Assembly: GCA_003476685.1 (NCBI GenBank)
Contig: DMVN01000158.1
Coordinates: 287 to 5,953 of the forward strand
DNA: 5,667 bases
Origin: Acidobacteriota bacterium
GTDB lineage: Bacteria > Acidobacteriota > Aminicenantia > Aminicenantales > Saccharicenantaceae
Reading direction: 5' to 3'
In this document: positions 1 to 5,198 of the stretch, piece by piece
Numbering within the stretch: position 1 is the first letter of the stretch
Layout: the number at the start of each line of letters is the position of its first letter
Made by a program: the position numbers and the translations under genes
Notes under the pieces: generated by a model
Told to the model about the DNA's origin: nothing
The model's input: only the letters and a program-made list of their open reading frames with translations
The model's database searches: none

Positions 1-219
1 TTCTCCCGGCCGGTTTCCCTGTCCATGCGACTCTTTTGCAACATCTTCGCCGAGGAGCTGCTCATCGTCATCATGGCCTCGATCGTCCCCTTCTTCCTGC
101 CCCTGCCGTTCATGGCCCTGTCCATCTTCACGGCGCTCATCCAGTCGTACGTCTTCGTCCTCCTGACCTGCATCTACATCGCGGGCGCCGTCGCCCATGA
201 AGAAGAGCACTCAACGTAA
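1..219 (+). CDS. atpB: ATP synthase F0 subunit a, C-terminal fragment
   Basis: This is the last 72 residues of the membrane stator subunit a of F-type ATP synthase, which forms the ion half-channels beside the c-ring. The 5' end lies before the window. The fragment opens in the diagnostic fourth-helix motif, SLSMRLFCNIFAEE. Its Arg (fragment residue 10) matches the essential E. coli R210, Asn14 matches N214, and Glu19 matches E219. Gln48, in LIQSYVFVLLT, matches E. coli Q252 in the last helix. Two hydrophobic helices (about 19-43 and 45-63) and a short acidic tail ending HEEEHST follow the family pattern. The usual LFGN and AGE are LFCN and AEE here, so two small glycines near the channel are replaced. 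The TAA stop lies 13 bp before the atpE start. Identification is firm; only the N-terminal part is unseen. Confidence 0.96.
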   Translation, partial: FSRPVSLSMRLFCNIFAEELLIVIMASIVPFFLPLPFMALSIFTALIQSYVFVLLTCIYIAGAVAHEEEHST

Positions 220-220
220 A

Positions 221-225
221 AGGAG
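221..225 (+). promoter_or_regulatory. Ribosome binding site that fixes the atpE start
   Basis: AGGAG lies 7 nt before the ATG at 233, immediately after the atpB stop codon. It favours ATG 233 over an in-frame ATG at 197 inside atpB, which would add 12 mostly polar residues ahead of the signal peptide and has no comparable site. Confidence 0.7.
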
Positions 226-232
226 TTCCGTC

Positions 233-589
233 ATGTCCCAAAGACTCAAAGCCCTCTGCCTGATGGCCTTCGGCATCGCCCTCATGGCGCTCCCCGCGCT
301 CGCCCAGGAAGCGGGCCCGGCCGGCGAGCTGGCCAAGCCCCGCGCCGATCTCTTCAAGCTGTCGCTCATCGTCGGCGGCGCCGTCATAAGCCTGGCGGTC
401 ATAGCCGGCGCGTTCTGCCAGTCCCGGGCCATCTGCTCGGCCTGCGATGGCATCTCCCGCAACCCGGCCGGCGCGCCCGCCATCCGCGGCCTGCTCATCC
501 TGGGCCTGGTCCTCATCGAGACCCTGGTCATCTACGCCCTGCTCATCACGATCATCATCCTGATGGTCCAGTGGGGGAAGTACGTCTAA
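233..589 (+). CDS. atpE: ATP synthase F0 subunit c with N-terminal signal peptide
   Basis: This is the proteolipid subunit c, which assembles into the rotating c-ring of F-type ATP synthase. The 118-residue product is longer than the usual 75-90. Residues 1-24 look like a cleavable signal peptide: basic QRLK at 3-6, a hydrophobic core, then PALA|Q. The first ring helix is about 42-71, the polar loop is SRNPAG (75-80, family consensus ARQP), and the second helix is about 84-113. The carboxylate that carries the ion is E96, exactly 18 residues after the loop Pro as in Ilyobacter c. Q63, T97 and Y101 fall at Ilyobacter positions 32, 66 and 70, while position 67 is Leu98. The glycine-rich face of helix 1 is mostly replaced by Val, Ser, Ala and Cys, with cysteines at 62, 68 and 71. 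The start at 233 is chosen for its AGGAG. It is co-transcribed with atpB; atpF does not follow. Confidence 0.93.
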   Translation: MSQRLKALCLMAFGIALMALPALAQEAGPAGELAKPRADLFKLSLIVGGAVISLAVIAGAFCQSRAICSACDGISRNPAGAPAIRGLLILGLVLIETLVIYALLITIIILMVQWGKYV

Positions 590-616
590 CCCGAGCCCGA
601 CCGGGTCCCGGAGGGT

Positions 617-1510
617 ATGACGCCCAAGACGATCAAGCTCGTCGCCGCGTCGTTCGCGCGGTTCAACGGGGACAAGTGTTGGACCTCGGCCATCGTCATC
701 TCCTACTTCGCCCTCCTCTGCAGCGTCCCCCTGATCGCCCTTTTCTTCGCCATAGCGAGCCGATTCCTGGGCGACACGGAGATGGCCCTGCGGAGCCTCA
801 ACATCTTCACCGACGAGTTCTTCTCCCGGCTCGAGCCGGGCTTTTTCAAGGCTCTGGGCAGCCTGGCCGACGGGGTCGGCGACCTGGGGGTGTTCGGCGT
901 CGTCGGCTCGCTCGTCTCGGCGAGCTTCCTCTTCTCGAGCCTGGTCACGACGATCAACCATATTTTCCGGACGAAGTACCACCGGTCCTTCGTCTACAAC
1001 CGGCTCATCGAGTTCCTGATGATGTTCGTCGTCGGGATCTTCATGTTCTTCTCGCTGGCCATGACGGCGGTGTGGACGGGCCTGGGGCGGACGATTCAGG
1101 CGAGCGAGCTCGTGCAGACCACCATCAATCCCGAGGCCGTCGCGGTGATCAACAACTTCTTCCTGAAATACCTCCTCCCCTACGCCCTCAACGTGGCGAT
1201 GTTCTACGTCCTCTACAAGTTCATCCCGGAGGTCAGGGTCCACACCCGGGCCGGGCTCATCCCGGCCGCCGTCGCCGCCCTGCTCTTCGAGGTCTTCAAG
1301 CGGGCCTTCGCCTTCTACGTCGTCCACTTTTCTGCTGTCGGCATCGTCCTGAGCAAGATCCTCCAGGGGACGCTGACCTCGGTCCTTTTCTTCCTGCTGT
1401 GGATCACGTCCTCGATGGTCATCATGCTCTGGGGGGCGGAGCTGGCGGCGGTGCTGAACGAGCATTACGACGCGGCGGCCGCGGCCAAGGCGGCCGTCGC
1501 GGCTAACTGA
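617..1510 (+). CDS. YihY/virulence factor BrkB family inner-membrane protein
   Basis: This 297-residue polytopic membrane protein belongs to the YihY/BrkB (UPF0761) family, whose biochemical role is not established; it should not be read as a ribonuclease despite old RNase BN labels. The sequence shows six likely membrane segments, at about 23-47, 90-112, 131-155, 181-202, 211-238 and 253-280. Family hallmarks are a polar N-terminus leading into ISYFALLCSVPLIALFF, the YKFIPEVRVHTRAGLIPAA segment (200-218), and the closing WITSSMVIMLWGAELAAVL (262-280). The tail is Ala-rich (286-296). The ATG lies 27 bp after the atpE stop. GGAGGG at 610-615 ends only 1 nt before it, but no other in-frame start exists upstream because the atpE TAA is in the same frame. 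The 3' end overlaps trxB, on the opposite strand, by 8 bp. A functional link with ATP synthase is not implied. Confidence 0.9.
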   Translation: MTPKTIKLVAASFARFNGDKCWTSAIVISYFALLCSVPLIALFFAIASRFLGDTEMALRSLNIFTDEFFSRLEPGFFKALGSLADGVGDLGVFGVVGSLVSASFLFSSLVTTINHIFRTKYHRSFVYNRLIEFLMMFVVGIFMFFSLAMTAVWTGLGRTIQASELVQTTINPEAVAVINNFFLKYLLPYALNVAMFYVLYKFIPEVRVHTRAGLIPAAVAALLFEVFKRAFAFYVVHFSAVGIVLSKILQGTLTSVLFFLLWITSSMVIMLWGAELAAVLNEHYDAAAAAKAAVAAN

Positions 1511-2426
1511 GGCGGGCGAGGTATTCCTGGACGGAGAGCGCGGCGTGGACGCCCGTGCCCACGGCCGTGGCGACCTGCTTGGGGCAGGCGTCGGAGACGT
1601 CGCCGGCGGCGAAAACGCCCGGGACCGACGACCGCATGTCGCCGCCGACCTTGACCTGGTCCCACTCGTCGAGCTCGAGGAAGCCCTTGATGAATTCCGT
1701 CCGGGGCCGGGTCCCGATCGAAATGAAAAGCCCCGAGACGGGGAGGGTCGAAGAGGTGTCGTCCTTGACGTTGCGCAGGGTCAGGGACTCGACCTTGGCC
1801 TGGCCTTCTACGGTGCAGACGACGGTCTCGAGAAGGACGCGGATCTTGGCATTGGCGGCGACCCGCTCCTGGTAGATCCGTTCGCCTCGAAAACCCGCGC
1901 GCCGGTGGATGAGGGTCACGGTCTCGGCGAAGCGGGTCAGGAAGAGGGCCTCTTTCAAGGCGTTGTCGCCGCCCCCGACGACGGCGATGTCCCGCCCGGC
2001 GAAGAATGAGCCGTCGCAGACGGCGCAATACGAGACGCCGGCCCCCGTCAGCCGCTCCTCGCCGGGGACACCCAGCCGCCTGTAGGCCGATCCCGTGGCC
2101 ACGATGACGGCCCGGGCCCGGTATTCGCCGTTATGCCCTCGGATGACAAATGCGCCGTCCGACCCTGCGATCGCCAGGGCCTCGTCGGAGACGATCTCGG
2201 CCCCGAACGTCTCCGCCTGTTTGCGGAAGGCCTGCATCAGGTCGAAGGGCGTGACTCCGGTCGGGAAGCCGGGGTAGTTCTCGATCCAGTCGGTGAGAAG
2301 GATCTGACCGCCGGGCATCCCCTTCTCCAGGACGACCGTCGAGAGCCGGCCCCGGCCGGCATAGATGGCCGCGGCCAGGCCGGCCGGTCCGGCCCCGACG
2401 ATGGCGACATGCCGGGGCTCGTCCAT
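1503..2426 (-). CDS. trxB: Thioredoxin reductase (NADPH)
   Basis: This is a low-molecular-weight FAD-containing thioredoxin reductase, which passes electrons from NADPH through FAD and a CxxC disulfide to thioredoxin in the cytoplasm. Its 307 residues are a typical length. Visible motifs in order are the FAD dinucleotide fold VAIVGAGPAG (7-16), PGGQ (38-41), IENYPGFP (48-55), ATGS (110-113), the redox centre CAVCDG (C134, C137), the second nucleotide fold VVGGGDNA (149-156), HRRAGFRG (174-181) and the C-terminal FAD motif GVFAAGDVSD (270-279). The HRRxxFR arginines are the family's contacts to the NADPH 2'-phosphate, so NADPH is favoured over NADH or ferredoxin. It starts 7 bp after the trxA stop with no evident Shine-Dalgarno sequence, so translation probably depends on coupling to trxA. 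Codon third positions are strongly G/C. The product would reduce the adjacent thioredoxin. Confidence 0.95.
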   Translation of the reverse strand: MDEPRHVAIVGAGPAGLAAAIYAGRGRLSTVVLEKGMPGGQILLTDWIENYPGFPTGVTPFDLMQAFRKQAETFGAEIVSDEALAIAGSDGAFVIRGHNGEYRARAVIVATGSAYRRLGVPGEERLTGAGVSYCAVCDGSFFAGRDIAVVGGGDNALKEALFLTRFAETVTLIHRRAGFRGERIYQERVAANAKIRVLLETVVCTVEGQAKVESLTLRNVKDDTSSTLPVSGLFISIGTRPRTEFIKGFLELDEWDQVKVGGDMRSSVPGVFAAGDVSDACPKQVATAVGTGVHAALSVQEYLARLS

Positions 2427-2433
2427 GGAAGGG

Positions 2434-2760
2434 TCAGACGTGCTTGGCGATGCGCTCGAGGAGCTTGGCCTTGGACTCGAAGCCGACGACCTTCTCCACG
2501 GGCTGGCCGCCCTTGAACAGGATCAAGGTCGGGATGCCCATGATGCCGTAGGTCTGGGGCGTCTGGCCGTTCTCGTCGACGTTCATCTTGACCACTTTGA
2601 GCTGGCCCTTGTGGGACTCGGCGATCTCCTCGACGAGCGGGGCGATCATCCGGCAGGGCCCGCACCAGGGGGCCCAGAAATCTACCAGGACGGGCAGGCT
2701 GGAGTTGAGCACTTCCTGCTCAAAACTGGCGTCGGTGGCCTGAATCAGGTGGCTGCTCAT
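2434..2760 (-). CDS. trxA: Thioredoxin
   Basis: This is a classical cytoplasmic thioredoxin of 108 residues, reducing protein disulfides after being reduced by TrxB. The active site is WCGPC (32-36) within VDFWAPWCGPCRM, Asp27 is the buried acid, and IPT (76-78) carries the cis-proline P77. The ATG overlaps the glgA stop as ATGA, and GGAGG sits 6 nt upstream inside the last glgA codons, so translation is coupled to glgA. Base composition is odd. Of codons 1-27, six end in A or T, as in glgA upstream; of codons 28-108 only one does (AAA, residue 55), as in trxB downstream. The gene therefore looks mosaic at about the conserved active site, although the protein reads as an ordinary intact thioredoxin. 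The function call is firm; whether one genome encodes the whole gene as shown is not. Confidence 0.95.
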   Translation of the reverse strand: MSSHLIQATDASFEQEVLNSSLPVLVDFWAPWCGPCRMIAPLVEEIAESHKGQLKVVKMNVDENGQTPQTYGIMGIPTLILFKGGQPVEKVVGFESKAKLLERIAKHV

Positions 2761-4226
2761 ATGTTTCCTCCCCTATTCAAAATAATGGCTTTCTGGTAAA
2801 GCAACCGGTATTTCCTGATCATTTTAGACCAGGAATTGTCGGTCGCCAAGCAGTTGGCCCTGGCCCGGGACCAGAGCTCGGGACTGGCATAAACCTGGAG
2901 GGCCTGCCGCACCGCCTGGAAAAAGGCCTCCGGCTGGAATTCCTCAAAGATAAAACCGTTTCCCTGACCGCTGTCAGCAGAAAAGGGCTGGACTGATTCC
3001 CGCAGGCCCCCCGTAGCCCTGACCACCGGAACTGTCCCGTAGCGCAGGCCGTGCATCAGGGTCAGGCCGCAGGGTTCTTCCAGCGAAGGCATCAGCAGCA
3101 GGTCGGCTCCGGCCAGGAGTTGATGATAAAGGCCAGCGCTAAATTCCGGTTTGAAAGCCAGTTTTCCTCTATGTGCTTGATGCAGCTGGGATAACGCCTG
3201 CTCATACTTTTCTTCACCCTGCCCGGCCACCACCAGCTGGCACCCGGACGCCAGCAGAGAATCGGCGGCCTCAAGCACCAGGTCCAGGCCTTTAAGCCTG
3301 GTCAGGTATCCGACGAAGGCCACCAGAGGAGTATTATCCTCAACCGGCAACTGCAACTCTTTCTGTAAATGCCTCTTGCAGATGGACTTTCCGGCCGGAT
3401 TGTCACGGCTGAAATTAGCCGGCAGGAGCGGGTCGGTGGCCGGATTCCATTCTTCATCATCTATCCCGTTTCTCAGGCTGTAAAGCGGCTTGCTTTTCCT
3501 CGAAAAAAAGGCGCAGAGGTCATGGTGATTGTGGAGAACCTCGTCCCGGTAGGTGCGGCTGACGGTGTTGACGACCTCGGAAAATAGAAGGCCAGCTTTC
3601 AGGAAGCTGAACTTTCCTCTGAAAGCCAGCTGATGCGAATTTAAGTAATTCCAGTCGAGCCCGGTCAGGCTCAGGGATTCAGCCGGGAACTCTCCCTGGT
3701 AGGAGAAATTGTGAATGGTCAGGACGCAGGCCGTTTTTTTCAGGGCCGGTTTTTTCTGGTAAACCGACCGCAGCAACATCGGCACCAGGCTGGACGGCCA
3801 GTTATGGCAATGCAGCAGCTCAAATTTTAAGCGGCTGCTGGCCAGAAACTCGCAGACGGCCCGGTTAAAAAAAATGAACCGTTCTGCGTTGTCGGGATAA
3901 TCGCCCTGGGGGGAACCGTAAATATAGTCGCGGTGAAAGTATTTCGGCTGGTCAATCAGGTAAAGGGTAAAACGACCTGGTTCGGCCCGGTAAACGGTGG
4001 CCGGGAACTTTTTCCCACCCACCGGGACCTGCAGGTCTTCCAGGACCACTTCCTTGCTCAGCGAGTCCAGTTCCGGTCGCCGGTAATGGGGCAGAAAAAT
4101 GCTGACTTCCAGACCGCTCCGGGCCAGGAACCTGGTAAGACCGGCCACCGCCTCAGCCAGCTCTCCGGAGCGGGCATACGGGGCCAGCTCGGGCGTGACC
4201 ATGGCTATCCGGAGCTTGTTGACCAT
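2757..4226 (-). CDS. glgA: Glycogen synthase-like glycosyltransferase (GT5) with atypical donor-site residues
   Basis: This is a 489-residue homologue of bacterial glycogen synthase (E. coli 477), which adds glucose from ADP-glucose to alpha-1,4-glucan in the cytoplasm. The two-domain GT-B layout is complete. The N-terminal domain has IAMVTPELAP (7-16), HCHNW (139-143, family HxHDW), IHNFSYQGEF (171-180) and FLKAGLLFSEVVNTVSRTY (208-226). The linker has LRNGIDDEEWNPATD (251-265). The C-terminal domain has KGLDLV (312-317), EEPCGLT (383-389, E384 matching catalytic E377 of E. coli) and LRYGTVPVVRATGGL (394-408). The signature KTGGLADV is replaced by RSGELAEA (19-26), and the Arg matching E. 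coli R300 is Tyr307; K312 keeps K305. Donor preference or activity may therefore differ. No Shine-Dalgarno sequence precedes the ATG, which has a promoter-like element just upstream. nadK precedes it and trxA overlaps its stop by 4 bp. Confidence 0.85.
   Translation of the reverse strand: MVNKLRIAMVTPELAPYARSGELAEAVAGLTRFLARSGLEVSIFLPHYRRPELDSLSKEVVLEDLQVPVGGKKFPATVYRAEPGRFTLYLIDQPKYFHRDYIYGSPQGDYPDNAERFIFFNRAVCEFLASSRLKFELLHCHNWPSSLVPMLLRSVYQKKPALKKTACVLTIHNFSYQGEFPAESLSLTGLDWNYLNSHQLAFRGKFSFLKAGLLFSEVVNTVSRTYRDEVLHNHHDLCAFFSRKSKPLYSLRNGIDDEEWNPATDPLLPANFSRDNPAGKSICKRHLQKELQLPVEDNTPLVAFVGYLTRLKGLDLVLEAADSLLASGCQLVVAGQGEEKYEQALSQLHQAHRGKLAFKPEFSAGLYHQLLAGADLLLMPSLEEPCGLTLMHGLRYGTVPVVRATGGLRESVQPFSADSGQGNGFIFEEFQPEAFFQAVRQALQVYASPELWSRARANCLATDNSWSKMIRKYRLLYQKAIILNRGGNI
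2767..2771 (-). promoter_or_regulatory. trxA ribosome binding site inside the glgA 3' end
   Basis: Reading the minus strand, GGAGG lies 6 nt before the trxA ATG and within the final codons of glgA. Together with the ATGA stop/start overlap it indicates translational coupling of trxA to glgA. Confidence 0.7.
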
Positions 4227-4234
4227 GAGAAAAA

Positions 4235-4263
4235 ATGATAGCTGGCTGCCGGGTAAAAATCAA
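4235..4263 (-). promoter_or_regulatory. Possible sigma70-type promoter of glgA, suggesting a leaderless mRNA
   Basis: On the minus strand, TTGATT (4258-4263) and TATCAT (4235-4240) are separated by exactly 17 nt. They match the -35 consensus at 4 of 6 and the -10 consensus at 5 of 6 positions. The -10 box ends 8 nt before the glgA ATG, so transcription would begin at or within a base or two of the start codon. This fits the absence of a Shine-Dalgarno sequence. It is a consensus match only. Confidence 0.42.
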
Positions 4264-4274
4264 TCCACCGGGCT

Positions 4275-4295
4275 GTTCTCAAGCCGGGAGAGAAC
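4275..4295. repeat. Inverted repeat, 6-bp arms, between nadK and glgA
   Basis: GTTCTC (4275-4280) and GAGAAC (4290-4295) are perfect inverted arms around a 9-nt spacer. The element lies 11 bp upstream of the putative glgA -35 box. It could be a regulator site or a weak hairpin; no T-run follows directly on either strand, so an intrinsic terminator is unlikely. Confidence 0.3.
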
Positions 4296-4326
4296 TTGCC
4301 TGGCAGGATAAGGCCCGGGCTTCCAG

Positions 4327-4340
4327 GGTCCTACTGGACC
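4327..4340 (-). repeat. Small hairpin directly after the nadK stop
   Basis: In the minus-strand RNA, GGUCC and GGACC form a 5-bp stem with a 4-nt AGUA loop starting at the base after the nadK TGA. A GC palindrome (GCCCGGGC, 4313-4320) follows. There is no U-tract, so this may stabilise the nadK transcript end or be incidental rather than terminate it. Confidence 0.25.
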
Positions 4341-5198
4341 TCACTCGGCCCAGCCCAGTTTTTCCTTGACCAGCTGATAATAGCTGCGCCAGGGTGAGGT
4401 TACCAGTTGAAGCTTCAACCTGGATTTTTTTACCGCTATCAAAACGTTTCTGGGAATGGTTTCACCCCTCTGGCCGTCGATGGTCAGGTAAACCTTTTCT
4501 TCGGGTGTCAGCAATTTGATTTTTATTTCTGAGCTGGAAGGGATGAGCAATGGCCGAAAGGACAGGGTGTGGGGGCAGATGGGGGTCAGGATGATGGATT
4601 CAATGGCCGGGTGGACAATCGGGCCACCGGCCGACAGCGAATAAGCGGTTGAGCCGGTGGGGCTGGATAGAATCAGGCCATCGCCCTTCAGTCTGGTGAC
4701 CTCTTTACCGTTGATAGAAATCAGGATTTCTATCATCCTGGCCAGGGCTGATTTATTCAGGACCACATCGTTCAGACAGATGTCCTTCCGGTCGCCGTAG
4801 GAGATTTCCAGCAGGCTCCGGGGGCTGAGGAAGCCGTCCCTGTCCCTGATAAAAGCTTCGAGAACCGGCCGGGCCTCGGCCACCGGAATTTCGGTCAGGA
4901 AACCGAGGCGTCCAAGATTTATGCCTATTACCGGGATGCCGGCCCGGGCCGCGGCTGGAGCAATGCTGAGCAGGGTGCCATCTCCTCCGAGGACAACCAG
5001 AGCCTGGCAGATTCCGGCCAGGCTGTCCCGCTCGTAACCTTTCTTTAAGCCGAGCTTCTCGGCGGCGATGTTCTCCAGCATGACTTCAATTTGCTGAGCT
5101 TTGAGGAAGGCCACAATTTCCTTCAGCACCCGCTCAACGCCGGGAGCATGAGGCTTGATCACGATGCCTATTCTTTTAATTTTTTTTCTGGGGGCCAT
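4341..5198 (-). CDS. nadK: NAD kinase
   Basis: This enzyme phosphorylates NAD+ to NADP+ using ATP or polyphosphate and is the only route to NADP in most bacteria. The 285-residue length is normal. The signatures are present in order: GIVIKP (11-16), the catalytic GGDGT (71-75), INLGRLGFLTEI (93-104), LNDVVLNK (142-149, ND being the NAD contact pair), the GDGLILSSPTGSTAYS block (172-187) followed by AGGPIVHP (190-197), ICPHTLSFRPL (207-217) and DGQ (241-243). The ATG at 5198 lies inside the 3' end of tlyA, giving a 23-bp overlap in a different frame. AGGAG on the minus strand (5209-5213) is 10 nt upstream of it. The tlyA-nadK order is widespread in bacteria, usually followed by recN; here a glgA-like gene follows after 114 bp. 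Confidence 0.95.
   Translation of the reverse strand: MAPRKKIKRIGIVIKPHAPGVERVLKEIVAFLKAQQIEVMLENIAAEKLGLKKGYERDSLAGICQALVVLGGDGTLLSIAPAAARAGIPVIGINLGRLGFLTEIPVAEARPVLEAFIRDRDGFLSPRSLLEISYGDRKDICLNDVVLNKSALARMIEILISINGKEVTRLKGDGLILSSPTGSTAYSLSAGGPIVHPAIESIILTPICPHTLSFRPLLIPSSSEIKIKLLTPEEKVYLTIDGQRGETIPRNVLIAVKKSRLKLQLVTSPWRSYYQLVKEKLGWAE

Noticed and set aside
197..232. Alternative upstream start for atpE
   Set aside because: It lies within atpB, lacks a ribosome binding site, and would add a polar basic stretch before the signal peptide; ATG 233 has AGGAG 7 nt upstream.
137..1465. 442-residue open frame on the minus strand across atpE and the YihY-family gene
   Set aside because: It lies antisense to two recognisable genes in GC-rich DNA, and its product is dominated by Asp, Glu, Arg and Gly with no recognisable fold. 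This is the expected shadow of GC-ending codons.
571..1506. 311-residue open frame on the plus strand overlapping the YihY-family gene
   Set aside because: It is in a different frame from the conserved membrane protein and is rich in Arg, Pro and Gly, a GC-content artefact.
617..1510. Annotation as ribonuclease BN
   Set aside because: The protein is a polytopic membrane protein of the YihY/BrkB family; the RNase BN name was attached to this family historically in error.
2237..2665. 142-residue minus-strand frame spanning the trxA/trxB junction
   Set aside because: Out of frame with both conserved genes, Arg/Pro-rich, with no homology recognisable by eye.
4227..4340. Intrinsic terminator after nadK
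   Set aside because: The hairpins in the gap are short, and the only T-run in the minus-strand RNA sense near them (about 4255-4260) is some 15 nt beyond the nearest stem.
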